A DNA stretch of 64,000 nucleotides from Solitalea canadensis DSM 3403. GTDB lineage: Bacteria > Bacteroidota > Bacteroidia > Sphingobacteriales > Sphingobacteriaceae. The notes below the pieces were generated by a model. That model saw nothing but the letters and a program-made list of their open reading frames with translations. It did not search any database and was not told the origin of the DNA. The position numbers were made by a program, and so were the translations under genes. This document shows, in pieces, positions 15,813 to 25,648 of the stretch (its first letter is position 1; each line of letters starts with the position of its first letter). The stretch is taken from the NCBI RefSeq assembly GCF_000242635.2, contig NC_017770.1, forward strand, positions 4,042,669-4,106,668, written 5' to 3'.

Positions 15813-17072
15813 CTATTTAAGCTTAGCTAATGCCTCTCTGAAACGAGGAATACCTCCTTCAATATCTGCTAATGATGCAGCTCCGATCGATGAACGGAAC
15901 CAAAAATCATCTTCAGATGTACCAAATGCAGAAAAAGGCACTAACGCCATTCCTGCTTCTTTTATCAAATAAAAGTTAACCTCAGAAGCAGTATTCAATA
16001 CTTTTCCATCCGGAGTGGTTTTACCTTTCATGTTTACTTTTACAGTGAGATAAATTGCACCCATTGGTTCGATAGAATCCACATCAAAACCTTCTGATTT
16101 TAATTGCTGAACACCGTTATGCAATGCAGATAAACTTTTCTGAACTTTTTCTTTGAAGTTGTTCATATAAGTATCTACGTTGTCTTTTTGCAGAAGGAAT
16201 ACTCCAGCTGCTACTTGTTCTGCTTTAGGTGCCCATGCTCCCATGTGCCCAACAATTGGTTTCATTTTAGAGATAACGCTCTCAGGACCGAATCCCCAAC
16301 CAACGCGTACACCTGTTGCAGCAAATGCTTTTGAGCTACCATCAATATAAATCACATAATCTTTTAACTCCGAACGTAGGGAAACCGGGTCATAGTGAAC
16401 ATGCTCTCCAAAGGTTAGCATCCAATACATTTGATCGAACATAATGTATAATGGTTTTTCACCTTCTTTGCGCGATTTATTTTCTGCAATCACCAAATCA
16501 CAAATCTCTTCCAGGTCTTTCTTAGAGAACATGGTTCCGGTTGGATTTAACGGAGAACACAAGGCCAATAAAACAGCACCTTTCACATGCGGGGCAATAT
16601 CAGCTGCTGAAGGCATGTAATTGTGCTCTGGCTTGGTTTCCAACATAACCGCATTAGCCTGCGTTAAATAAGAGTAGTGGTTATTGTTCCATGATGGAAT
16701 CGGGAAAATAACTTTATCTCCAGGATCAACAATGGCCAAATACGTAGAATAAATTAGCGGACGGGAACCTCCTGCTATCATAATTTCTTTTTCAGCAGAA
16801 TAATCTAACCCCAAACGCTCCCTCAAAAATGAAGATACTGATTGACGTAATGATAAAACGCCATCAGCAGGAGGATAATTTGTATGCTTTGCCTGGTAAG
16901 CTTTTGCAATTTCTTCTTGAAATGCTTCAGGAATAGGAAAAATAGCTGGATCAAAGTCTCCCACAGTTAAATTACTAACTTGTGCGCCTCCTGCTTTTAA
17001 TGCATTTACCTGTGCGGCAATTTTCAATATCTCTGAACCGATCAGGTTTTCTGCTAATTTAGATACAATCAT
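15813..17072 (-). CDS. class I/II PLP-dependent aminotransferase
   Basis: 419 residues from ATG 17072; a longer frame to 17129 contains the promoter and is rejected. Fold-type I features: substrate-phosphate region IMIAGGSRPLIYSTYLAI, NPTGTMFSKKDLEEI, DQMYWML, and the PLP lysine in YIDGSSKAFAATGVRVGWGF. The N-terminus IGSEILKIAAQVNAL and the TVGDFDP motif place it among aspartate/aromatic-type transaminases; the substrate cannot be fixed from sequence. Monocistronic, bounded by its own promoter and terminator. Confidence 0.9.
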   Translation of the reverse strand: MIVSKLAENLIGSEILKIAAQVNALKAGGAQVSNLTVGDFDPAIFPIPEAFQEEIAKAYQAKHTNYPPADGVLSLRQSVSSFLRERLGLDYSAEKEIMIAGGSRPLIYSTYLAIVDPGDKVIFPIPSWNNNHYSYLTQANAVMLETKPEHNYMPSAADIAPHVKGAVLLALCSPLNPTGTMFSKKDLEEICDLVIAENKSRKEGEKPLYIMFDQMYWMLTFGEHVHYDPVSLRSELKDYVIYIDGSSKAFAATGVRVGWGFGPESVISKMKPIVGHMGAWAPKAEQVAAGVFLLQKDNVDTYMNNFKEKVQKSLSALHNGVQQLKSEGFDVDSIEPMGAIYLTVKVNMKGKTTPDGKVLNTASEVNFYLIKEAGMALVPFSAFGTSEDDFWFRSSIGAASLADIEGGIPRFREALAKLK

Positions 17073-17097
17073 GGTTGTTATTGATTTGTAAAACGGC

Positions 17098-17128
17098 CAA
17101 AGATAGCATTTCTCTAAGGTTGAAGTCA
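17098..17128 (-). promoter_or_regulatory. promoter of the aminotransferase gene
   Basis: Minus strand TTG (17128-17126), 20-bp spacer, TATCTTTG (17105-17098), a near-ideal Bacteroidota promoter 25 bp before ATG 17072. Confidence 0.65.
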
Positions 17129-17157
17129 ATGAGTTACTGTAAAAATGACGACAAATT

Positions 17158-17184
17158 TAAAAAAAGAAGGCCCCTATTGGGGCC
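17158..17184 (-). terminator. terminator behind SusD 2
   Basis: GGCCCC, loop, GGGGCC (17184-17169 on the minus strand) followed by TTCTTTTTTT. Ends the sigma-FecR-SusCD unit about 45 bp after the SusD stop. Confidence 0.8.
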
Positions 17185-17227
17185 CTCAAAAAACAATCAA
17201 CTAGCATCGATGATTAGGTTCGATATT

Positions 17228-18931
17228 TTAGTATCCCGTATTATTTGGCTTTAAGCCGGGAGCAAGATCAATTTGAGATTGTGGAACAGGCAGTTTCATT
17301 AGTTTGTCATACCATGCTCTGGGCTCCACTGTTTCGTTTTCTAAGTTTACAATGGTTTTCATCACATTTTCTCCAATACCCCAACGACGGATATCGAAAT
17401 ATCGATGACCTTCAAGAGCAAGTTCAACGCGGCGTTCATTTCTAATTAAACTGCGTAAACTTTCTTTGGTGTTATACGTAGTTCTGTCGATAAGAGGCAT
17501 GTCCACACGTTCACGGATTTTATCAAGCGCATCGTAAATGATAGCATCAGGACCACTTAATTCGTTTTTGGCTTCAGCATAAGTAAGTAGTATTTCAGCA
17601 TAACGAATCAGAATAACATTGTTATTCCCTGACCAATCACGTACTGTTTCTGTTGGATCAACCAATTTTCTAAAGTTATATCCTGTTTGAGAGCAGTTGT
17701 TCCCGCCTTTAACCCATTCAAACACATAACCCGATTGAATAGCAGCCCATGGATTACCTTCAAACTGTATGGTAGCGTAAAAACGAGGATCACGGTTTTT
17801 ATATTCATTATAAAAAGCCGGATCAGTTTGCCTTGCTTTATAACGGGTAGCACGTGTTGCAGGAGAAATTGCAGTTGGTACTCTTCCGTCTTTCATTAAA
17901 TACGCATTTACCAATTCTTGTGTTGGTGCTACAGAACTCCATCCACTTTGTGCATCAGTACCTAACAATGTATATAAACCATTAACGGTAGATCCCCATG
18001 CCTCGCCAGCCATATACTGACGATCAAGTATTACCTCTGAATTACCTTCATTGACAGCATAAAACAATTGCTCATAACTACGAATTCCCAATCTGAATTT
18101 TTGGCGATCGGCATCATTAGTAAAATCAACCCAGTTATCATAGTTATCTAACTTATCCGCATCCGATTCGCTGTTAACTTTAAATAACTGATAACCCATA
18201 CCCATTACTTGCTGAGCAGCTTCAGCAGCTTTATCCCATTGTCCGTAGTACAAATGAACACGAGCTTTAAGTGCCAATGCTGCTCCTTTAGTAATTCTAC
18301 CTTTTTCATTTGCAAATCCTCCAGAATAACTAGCAGGCAACAAACTACTTGTTTCTTCAAGTTCCTTTAAAACAAAAGCCAAAACAGTTGCTTCTTTTTC
18401 ACGGGTTACTTGTTTAGCTTCGTCGGTAGTAAGTGTTTTCAATATTAAAGGCACATCTCCATAGGTAGAGATCATATTAAAGTAGCGAAACGCTCTAAGG
18501 AAACGCGCTTCTGCTTTATAACGTTCTTTCAATGCATTGTCTTTAAAGGAAACCTTATCTATGTTTTCCAATAAATAGTTACAACGTCCGACAGAGATAA
18601 AATCCCACCCTTGATTAAAAGCGACAAATGCATAATCTTTCGGACTTTCGCTAGACGGACTTACATCACCACTGGCAATTAACCCCGAAATACTTTCCCA
18701 AGGATACTGAGCATGAGCATTATCAGTAGCCCCATCTCCATAGATAACACCATCCCCTCCGTCCAAATAAGCATAGCATCCGTTTAGAGCTAAATAAACA
18801 TCTTTTTCAGTGGACCAAAAGGAAGCGTTAGAAATAGTAGAAAGTGGTTCTTTATCTAGAAACTCTTTTTCACAACTTGTTAATGACAATGTTGCGGTTA
18901 ACAAGGTTAGTATATATGTATTTCTTTTCAT
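17228..18931 (-). CDS. SusD/RagB-family surface lipoprotein (pair 2)
   Basis: 567 residues from ATG 18931, which opens a lipoprotein signal MKRNTYILTLLTATLSLTSC. SusD features: CEKEFLDKEPLSTISNASFW, AEARFLRAFRYFNMISTYGDVPL, ALALKARVHLYYGQWDKAAE, and the C-terminal RNERRVELALEGHRYFDIRRWG. Longer than pair-1 SusD and of the classical RagB type. Begins 29 bp after the STN-SusC stop. Confidence 0.93.
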   Translation of the reverse strand: MKRNTYILTLLTATLSLTSCEKEFLDKEPLSTISNASFWSTEKDVYLALNGCYAYLDGGDGVIYGDGATDNAHAQYPWESISGLIASGDVSPSSESPKDYAFVAFNQGWDFISVGRCNYLLENIDKVSFKDNALKERYKAEARFLRAFRYFNMISTYGDVPLILKTLTTDEAKQVTREKEATVLAFVLKELEETSSLLPASYSGGFANEKGRITKGAALALKARVHLYYGQWDKAAEAAQQVMGMGYQLFKVNSESDADKLDNYDNWVDFTNDADRQKFRLGIRSYEQLFYAVNEGNSEVILDRQYMAGEAWGSTVNGLYTLLGTDAQSGWSSVAPTQELVNAYLMKDGRVPTAISPATRATRYKARQTDPAFYNEYKNRDPRFYATIQFEGNPWAAIQSGYVFEWVKGGNNCSQTGYNFRKLVDPTETVRDWSGNNNVILIRYAEILLTYAEAKNELSGPDAIIYDALDKIRERVDMPLIDRTTYNTKESLRSLIRNERRVELALEGHRYFDIRRWGIGENVMKTIVNLENETVEPRAWYDKLMKLPVPQSQIDLAPGLKPNNTGY

Positions 18932-18960
18932 TTGTTTACTCTTTTTTGTGACACTGATTA

Positions 18961-21900
18961 CTAAAACTGTACATTCAATCCCAATGACCATGTTTTTGTA
19001 GCCGGATAGTTAGCACGGCCCGATGGTGCTTCCGGATCATAATCTTTCAACCGGTCATCAAACATAAACGTATAGGGGTTTTGGGCGCTTATGTAGAAAC
19101 GAGCTGATTTTACAGGAGTCTTACTGATTAATGTTTTAGGCAAATTGTACCCAAAAACGATACTCTTAATTCTAAAGTAACTTGCATCAAATAACCAGAA
19201 GTCAGAAGCTTTGGTATTGGTCGTTTTACTATTGTCAGCCGAAGGCAATAAACGAGGATACGCTGCATTTGGATCAGGATTCTCTTTAGTCCAGCGTTTT
19301 AAATGTAAGCCTTTAACACCCGAGCCATTAAAAAAGGCAAAAGAAGCTTCGTTATCTAAGTAGATTTTAACATCATTAGCACCCTGTCCCATTATTGCAA
19401 GATCGAAGCCTTTGTAAGATGCTCCTAAATTGATACCATAGGTAAAATAAGGCACATCATTTCCAATAATTACGCGGTCTTCATCATCAATTTTATTATC
19501 ACCATTTTGATCTTTATATTTTATATCACCAGCTTTGGTGGCAGCACTTTGAAATGCATGTTTCGCAACCTCTTCGTCGGTAGCAAACAACCCTTGCGAT
19601 TCATATCCGAAAAAAGAACCTCTTGCAAACCCCAACCGATCGATATAACGACCATCAATTTGCTGATTATCACCGTTTAGGTTGGTTACCTCATTAGCAA
19701 TCTTCGCTAAGTTTACACCGATATTATAATTGAAACTGTTGATTTTGTTATTATAATTAAGTCCCAGCTCAAACCCTTTATTCCTAACTGCTCCGGCATT
19801 AATGTATGGTGGATCCTGATAATAGGTATTCGGTAATGTTTTCTGTTGAAGAAGAATATCAGTTGTATTTTTAATGAAGTAATCGGCAGTTACATCCAAC
19901 TTTCCATTAAAAAATCCGGCATCAATACCAATGTCTGTAATTTCAGCCTTTTCCCAGGTAGTTAAAATATTAACCCCTTTACCAGCCCATACTCCATTTA
20001 CAGCACTACCATCAAAGTTGTATGCATATCCGGTTTCTAATGCTTCAAAATAAGGATAGTCGTCCGGTTCATTATAATCATTTTTGGTAATTAAAGGTTG
20101 ATTGGCGATGTTACCCAATTTTCCCCATGATGCTCTTAACTTTAAGTTACTTAACCATGAGATATTCTTCATAAAGCTTTCTTCACTCATTCTCCAACCG
20201 GCAGATACTGAAGGAAAATATCCCCAACGATGATCGGGATGAAAAATAGAAGACCCATCGGCTCTTAAATTTGCTTCGATCAAGTACTTATCTAAAAACG
20301 CATAGTTAAATCGGCCAAAAAATGAAGCTTGTGCTGTTTCAGAAGAAAATCCGTTAGAACCAACAGCATTTATTGGGGTGGCACCACCATCAACAACATG
20401 CGTATTGTTATTTACAAACTCTTGTCTATTGGCGCCTATAAAATCACCACGGTAAGTTTCATATGACCCACCGGCCATCACCTTTCCATAATGATCTCCG
20501 ATTTTTTTCTCATAATCAGCAAAACCCTGCAAGGTTATTCTATTCTTTTGCGTCCAGTTCTCGTTATACTTATTAGGAGTTGATGCCGAACCAGGAATTT
20601 CAGATCCGTTTAAATAATTGATAAGCGGTTTAGTCTCATTTTCGAATTTGCCATATCTGCGCTGGAAATAATTCAGGGAAGCAATACCATGGATAAACAA
20701 TCCATCAATAATCTTAAAATCTGCATTTAAGGAGGTAATTAAACGATAATCCTTACGAAAATCCAATCCCCCTTCTTCTTGCAATCGCAATGGATTGTCT
20801 TTTGCTAAGGTTGCATCAAGTTTTCCTCCATTGATTGTTCCCCACTGCCAGCTTCCGTCAGTCAACGTTTGTTTGGCAGCCATACTTGGCACCATACGGT
20901 TAAGAGAAACAAAAGAAAAGTCACCACCGTCATTCTTTAAATTTTCATATACAAACGAAGTCTTTGTTCCGATCTTTAAACGGGCTCCAACTTCTGAATC
21001 AGTATTAATGCGGAGACTATAGCGATCAAAGTCTTTTGACACCTTTAAAGATTGCTGATCCATTACACCCATTCCAATGTAATAACTTGTTTTTCCGCCT
21101 CCGGAGATATTTAACTGATAATCCTGTATTCCGGCATTTTCACGTAATGCCAGGTCATACCAATTAGTGTTTGGGTATAAATTAGGATCCGAACCCGATC
21201 TGAATTTCTCTATTTCATCGGCAGTAAAACGAGCAGCCTGACCGGCATTGGTTCTGGCTTCATTGGTTAAGGTAGCATAATCAACAGAACCTAAATAATC
21301 AGGTAAAACTAACGGATTTTGCCATCCAAATGAACTATTAAATGATACAGATGCTTTACCGTTTTTCCCTTTTTTAGTGGTCACCAAAATAACTCCATGT
21401 GCCGCACGGTTACCATAAATAGCCGCGGAAGCTGCATCTTTTAATACTGAAATGCTTTCTATATCATTAGGATTTATTGCGGTAAAATCACTTGTTGTAA
21501 CCGGAATACCATCCACTACATAAAAAGGAGAAGATGTCCCAAAGTTTCCTCGACCACGAATTGTTACGGTTACATTTGAGGCATCAGTACCTACATCACC
21601 CGGACGAGAGAGTACCGTAACACCCGGCATGGTACCTTGCAATGAGCTTTGCAATGACGAAACCGGACGACTGGTAAGCATTTCTGTTTTAACCGTTCCA
21701 ATAGCTCCGGTAAGATTTACCTTTTTCTGTGTGCCATAACCAACTGCAACCACCTCTTCTAGTTGAGTTATATCATTTTCAAGGGTTACATTAATTGTGG
21801 TTTGTGACCCAACCGTAATTTCTTTGGTACGGTAACCGATCATGGAAAAAACAAGGGTTTGCCCCGTGTTTACTTTGATTGAATAACTTCCGTCAGCAGC

Positions 21901-22392
21901 CGTACTTGTTCCTAAAGATGATTGTTTAACGCTCACACTAACACCCGGAATTGGTCCATCCTTGTCAGAAACAATCCCTTTAACCGTAACCTGGTCCGAA
22001 GCTTCAACAGAACTGGAAGTAAGATGTTGTTCCTGATTTTGGGATGATCTAAAAATAACAACCCCATTTTCTCCTTCTTTATATTGAAAGTTTGTACCAC
22101 TCAAAATGGAATTTAGTACCTGCGATAATGGTTCATCGGTAAACGTTAATTGTTTAGCAGAAAGCTTACGGAGCTCATTGTGATTATAATTAAATGGTAC
22201 TTCCGAAACCTCGCTCAAACGTTTCATAGCTTTTTCGAGTGTTTCACCATGAAAGCTGATTGTTACTTTAACTTGCTTAATATCCTGGTACAGCTCGTTG
22301 GCCCAGGCATTAAGTGAAACAACAGATAGCATGGTCAATACACCCAGTTGAGCCATCTGCCGTTTAAACAATAGTTGTAATTTTTGCTTCAT
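18961..22392 (-). CDS. SusC-family TonB-dependent transporter with N-terminal STN signalling domain
   Basis: 1143 residues. Signal region, then a secretin/TonB short N-terminal (STN) domain at about 40-115 (VKVTISFHGETLEKAMKRLS, PFNYNHNELRKLSAKQLTFT), a carboxypeptidase-regulatory-like domain (VKGIVSDKDGPIPGVSVSVK), the plug (LEEVVAVGYGTQKKVNLTGA, SPFYVVDGIPVTTSDF, IYGNRAAHGVILVTTKKGK) and a barrel ending SLGLNVQF. STN domains pass a ligand-bound signal to a FecR anti-sigma factor, and a fecR gene lies directly upstream, so this is both transporter and sensor. Ligand unknown. Confidence 0.94.
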   Translation of the reverse strand: MKQKLQLLFKRQMAQLGVLTMLSVVSLNAWANELYQDIKQVKVTISFHGETLEKAMKRLSEVSEVPFNYNHNELRKLSAKQLTFTDEPLSQVLNSILSGTNFQYKEGENGVVIFRSSQNQEQHLTSSSVEASDQVTVKGIVSDKDGPIPGVSVSVKQSSLGTSTAADGSYSIKVNTGQTLVFSMIGYRTKEITVGSQTTINVTLENDITQLEEVVAVGYGTQKKVNLTGAIGTVKTEMLTSRPVSSLQSSLQGTMPGVTVLSRPGDVGTDASNVTVTIRGRGNFGTSSPFYVVDGIPVTTSDFTAINPNDIESISVLKDAASAAIYGNRAAHGVILVTTKKGKNGKASVSFNSSFGWQNPLVLPDYLGSVDYATLTNEARTNAGQAARFTADEIEKFRSGSDPNLYPNTNWYDLALRENAGIQDYQLNISGGGKTSYYIGMGVMDQQSLKVSKDFDRYSLRINTDSEVGARLKIGTKTSFVYENLKNDGGDFSFVSLNRMVPSMAAKQTLTDGSWQWGTINGGKLDATLAKDNPLRLQEEGGLDFRKDYRLITSLNADFKIIDGLFIHGIASLNYFQRRYGKFENETKPLINYLNGSEIPGSASTPNKYNENWTQKNRITLQGFADYEKKIGDHYGKVMAGGSYETYRGDFIGANRQEFVNNNTHVVDGGATPINAVGSNGFSSETAQASFFGRFNYAFLDKYLIEANLRADGSSIFHPDHRWGYFPSVSAGWRMSEESFMKNISWLSNLKLRASWGKLGNIANQPLITKNDYNEPDDYPYFEALETGYAYNFDGSAVNGVWAGKGVNILTTWEKAEITDIGIDAGFFNGKLDVTADYFIKNTTDILLQQKTLPNTYYQDPPYINAGAVRNKGFELGLNYNNKINSFNYNIGVNLAKIANEVTNLNGDNQQIDGRYIDRLGFARGSFFGYESQGLFATDEEVAKHAFQSAATKAGDIKYKDQNGDNKIDDEDRVIIGNDVPYFTYGINLGASYKGFDLAIMGQGANDVKIYLDNEASFAFFNGSGVKGLHLKRWTKENPDPNAAYPRLLPSADNSKTTNTKASDFWLFDASYFRIKSIVFGYNLPKTLISKTPVKSARFYISAQNPYTFMFDDRLKDYDPEAPSGRANYPATKTWSLGLNVQF

Positions 22393-22424
22393 ATAATATT
22401 TAGGTTAGGATGGATAGATTTTTC

Positions 22425-23327
22425 TTATCTGCACGGTTTTCCTGTAATTAATACAGAATCGTTCTTGATGGTATATTTAATTCCCTGAATGTCTTTCAGG
22501 AGTTTCAATACATCTGTTAATGATTGCTTTTGAGTGAATTGAATGCTATTCTGACAATTACTAAAAGCTTTGGCATCATAAATCATTTTTACATTAAACC
22601 GGTTTTCTATTGCCAGCATCATTTCATGGAAATAAACTCCTTGTAGTACAAACTTCCCTCCCGTCCACGACGTTGCATCTTCCGCTACCACCGTTCTATT
22701 GATTGCTGTATAGTTGGCTTTATTTACGATCAACTGCTTATTGGGAGTAAGCAATCCCAGGTTATTGTTCTTCTCATCGACCCGTACCTTGCCTTGCTGC
22801 ACTGTTACAGTTATCGAAGGCAATTTTTTGTACGCTTTAATATTAAAGGCGGTTCCGAGTACTCGGGTACTTACACTACCTGTGTGTACAATAAAGGGTT
22901 TGGATGCGTCATGCGATACATCGAAAAAGGCTTCTCCTTCGAGGTAAACATCACGAGTATTTTTAAATTTTACCAGGTATTTTAATGTACTGGCTGCGTT
23001 CAGGACAATTCGACTGCTATCGGGAAGCAGAAATTCCATCACTTTACCTTTAGGAGCACTAAGGGTTATGTAAGCTCTCTTATCTTCTTTGAAATAATAA
23101 TTGTAACTGATAAATAAAAAACTAGTCACCGCAATTAAAGCAGCAGCTACTTTGTAGTTTAACAACGACTTAACAATACCTCTTTTCTGAAGCTGTTGTG
23201 AGGCAATGCTCTGTTGCAAACGCTGATGAATCTCCTCTTTGATTTGTGCTTTTTCTACTTCACTTTCAAATGATAAAGGATACTCAGGCACCTGAAACTC
23301 ATTATATAAATCTTTCTTTATCGACAT
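22425..23327 (-). CDS. FecR-family anti-sigma factor
   Basis: 300 residues. Cytoplasmic N-terminal helix region, one membrane helix at about 60-78 (VAAALIAVTSFLFISYNYYF), then a periplasmic FecR domain (ITLSAPKGKVMEFLLPDSSR, VYLEGEAFFDVSHDASKPFI, STRVLGTAFNIKAY, VTVQQGKVRV) and a DUF4974-type C-terminus (FHEMMLAIENRFNVKMIYDA, LTDVLKLLKDIQGIKYTIKN). It holds the ECF sigma factor encoded 66 bp upstream until the STN domain of SusC signals. Confidence 0.93.
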   Translation of the reverse strand: MSIKKDLYNEFQVPEYPLSFESEVEKAQIKEEIHQRLQQSIASQQLQKRGIVKSLLNYKVAAALIAVTSFLFISYNYYFKEDKRAYITLSAPKGKVMEFLLPDSSRIVLNAASTLKYLVKFKNTRDVYLEGEAFFDVSHDASKPFIVHTGSVSTRVLGTAFNIKAYKKLPSITVTVQQGKVRVDEKNNNLGLLTPNKQLIVNKANYTAINRTVVAEDATSWTGGKFVLQGVYFHEMMLAIENRFNVKMIYDAKAFSNCQNSIQFTQKQSLTDVLKLLKDIQGIKYTIKNDSVLITGKPCR

Positions 23328-23393
23328 TAACTTTTTGAATTATTGACGTAAAGACGAATGATTATTAAACTGGTACTAGGGAAAGTTATTTTT

Positions 23394-23954
23394 TTAGAAT
23401 AAAATTGTCATCATGTGCTGAACCACCTTTTTACGCAAAAACTTCAGCGCATTACTAATCTGATTTTTAACAGTTTGGGGAGATAATAATAACCGATCTG
23501 CAATTTGATTAATCGACAGACCTTCTTCACGGCTTAAAAGATAAATCTCCCTCATTTTTTCAGGAAGTAAATCTATTTGTTGATTGAGGAAAGTATTGAG
23601 TTCATTATAATTTAACTGCTCGTTAACTGCATCGTACACCTCCGACTGCTTTTGCCCAATTTCCGTATTCTTCTTTTGACGGCTAACTACCAATCGTTGT
23701 TTATCAATGATTTTATTTTTTAAGCTGATAAATAAGAAACCAGAAAATGACTTGTAGACATGTAGAGAAGCCCGGTTGTTCCAAAGTTGAAGGAAAAGGT
23801 CATGAACGATATCTTTGGCGTCATCTTTATCATGCAGTTTTTTGCAGGCAATATCAAAAAGCATCTCCCAATAACGACTATAAAGCTCATCAAATGCGGC
23901 CATGTTATCGCATCTTAGTAAGTCTAATAACTCTATGTCGTTATACAGTTTCAA
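23394..23954 (-). CDS. ECF RNA polymerase sigma-70 factor, Bacteroidota type
   Basis: 186 residues. Region 2: MAAFDELYSRYWEMLFDIAC, DDAKDIVHDLFLQLWNN. Region 4: LPEKMREIYLLSREEGLSIN, QIADRLLLSPQTVKNQISNA, a helix-turn-helix that binds -35-type elements. Starts MKLYNDIELLDLLRCDN. First gene of the sigma-FecR-SusC-SusD unit and probably activates it. The 216 bp upstream (23955-24170) is AT-rich with no clear consensus element. Confidence 0.93.
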   Translation of the reverse strand: MKLYNDIELLDLLRCDNMAAFDELYSRYWEMLFDIACKKLHDKDDAKDIVHDLFLQLWNNRASLHVYKSFSGFLFISLKNKIIDKQRLVVSRQKKNTEIGQKQSEVYDAVNEQLNYNELNTFLNQQIDLLPEKMREIYLLSREEGLSINQIADRLLLSPQTVKNQISNALKFLRKKVVQHMMTILF

Positions 23955-24170
23955 CTTTGTTTTATTGGATTAGAATACCAAAAAAAACAAAATTGAGATT
24001 ATATACAATTTGATAAATACTGCTTAACGCATAAACCTAATTCTAGGGCTAAATCAACCGTTTGCGTAATTTTCACAATTTCAAGAAAAAAATCAGGGTT
24101 GTATCAAAAAAGGCATTCATTGTTAAAATTAATCATGGATAAACTCGTTGTTAACCAATTGATTTATGAC

Positions 24171-25328
24171 TTAGCTTAATAGTTTACCAACAATCGTTTT
24201 TGCACTTCTTACAGAAGCCTCCATAAATCCGCGGTAAGAAGTCAGGTAATCACCACAAAAATGTAATCGATCATGCCACTCAAGATCAATTATGTTATCC
24301 ATATCTAATGCACCATATGAAATCATTTTCGATGCATCTAAACCCGCGTAATAGTTTATTGAAGAGATATGACGAGTAACATTACCCAAGGCCGGCATTA
24401 AGGTTGAAACTATGGCTTCTTTACGTTCCCAATGATTCATCCGAAGTAAATGCTTAGCCTTATCCCCTGCGGCTGCAAATGTCAGGCATTTATCATCACC
24501 TTGACCACCGTCATATACATAAGGCAGATCAAGATCGGAAATCATCTGAAAATCACTATTGTCCCATAATCGCTTATCAAAATTCACTACTATTTTAAGG
24601 CAAGTTTGGTAATCGGCTTGTGCAATTGAATGAACAGTATCTGATGGTAAATCAGGTTCCCATCTAATTGACTTAATAAAAGGTGCAGGCAATGCACAAA
24701 TAACAGTTGAAGATTTGTACACTTTTCCATCTACACACCCAATAATAAACTCTTTACCCGTATCAATCACTTTCGCGACCTTGCGTCCTGTCTTTATTTG
24801 TGCTGAGCTTAATTTGCCAGCAATACTTTCTATGATGCGATAATTCCCTCCATCAATCTTAAAATCCATTTCATTATTCGGGTTACTAAACACAGATGAA
24901 GATCTTAAAGCAGGCAATGAATTAATACCGTCATCATTGTTTATCGGATATCTGCCAGGTTTGCAATAAACTCCATTCTGCAGTCTGTGCAAACTGAAAC
25001 GATAATGAGCTAGTTGAAGTTGAAGTTCATCACATAATTTTCTTACGGATGAATGGCTAAAACCAATCCATTCCGCTCCCATTTCAGTTATACCCCATTG
25101 ATTACATGTTGTAACGATACGACCACCCAACCGATCAGATCCTTCCAAAAGCAATAAATCAACTCCGGCTTTTCTGAGTTCGTAGGCCGCGGTTAGTCCA
25201 GCTAAGCCTCCACCTATAATGATTACTTTATCAGGCCTTCTGACAACTTCTTTAAACCCTTTTGACGGAGCTACCAATAACCCTGCGGTAGTGATACCCG
25301 TTCGAACAATAAAATCATGCCGATTCAT
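24171..25328 (-). CDS. FAD-dependent amine oxidase-like oxidoreductase
   Basis: 385 residues from ATG 25328 (MNRHDFIVRTGITTAGLLVA). The N-terminus resembles a Tat signal in which the twin arginine reads Arg-His, so export is uncertain. The dinucleotide-binding motif is KVIIIGGGLAGLTAAYELRK, followed by LLLLEGSDRLGGRI, the GG-signature of the monoamine oxidase/phytoene desaturase superfamily. The C-terminus LHFCGDYLTSYRGFMEASVR is the second FAD contact. The usual C-terminal membrane anchor of MAO is absent. Substrate unknown. Single gene, downstream of nothing on its strand. Confidence 0.82.
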   Translation of the reverse strand: MNRHDFIVRTGITTAGLLVAPSKGFKEVVRRPDKVIIIGGGLAGLTAAYELRKAGVDLLLLEGSDRLGGRIVTTCNQWGITEMGAEWIGFSHSSVRKLCDELQLQLAHYRFSLHRLQNGVYCKPGRYPINNDDGINSLPALRSSSVFSNPNNEMDFKIDGGNYRIIESIAGKLSSAQIKTGRKVAKVIDTGKEFIIGCVDGKVYKSSTVICALPAPFIKSIRWEPDLPSDTVHSIAQADYQTCLKIVVNFDKRLWDNSDFQMISDLDLPYVYDGGQGDDKCLTFAAAGDKAKHLLRMNHWERKEAIVSTLMPALGNVTRHISSINYYAGLDASKMISYGALDMDNIIDLEWHDRLHFCGDYLTSYRGFMEASVRSAKTIVGKLLS

Positions 25329-25558
25329 CAGGTATTGATTTATGGAAAAGATCGAAGAAATATACCTAGGAATGCTGGTCTTTTGATGATGCAAATAAGA
25401 ATAAAATGGATGTAAATCTATTCCATTAGGATGCTGATCATTTATAAATTTAACAAAAATGCTTCAATTACTACGAACTAATTTCATAAAACATTTTCCA
25501 ACAGAAGTGTGTTTTTGCTTTTAGTTAACGAATTATGGGAAAATAATTAGGTAAATCT

Positions 25559-25589
25559 TTTGACTGTTAATAAATATACTCTATCTTTG
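25559..25589 (+). promoter_or_regulatory. promoter of the rplM-rpsI-rpsB operon
   Basis: TTTG (25559-25562), exactly 19 bp spacer, TATCTTTG (25582-25589): a textbook Bacteroidota promoter 60 bp before rplM. The leader contains a short palindrome, tcccaaattttggga, at 25592-25606. Confidence 0.75.
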
Positions 25590-25648
25590 CAGTCCCAAAT
25601 TTTGGGAAAAGAGTATTAAATCATTATTAATCAATTAATTATTCACAA

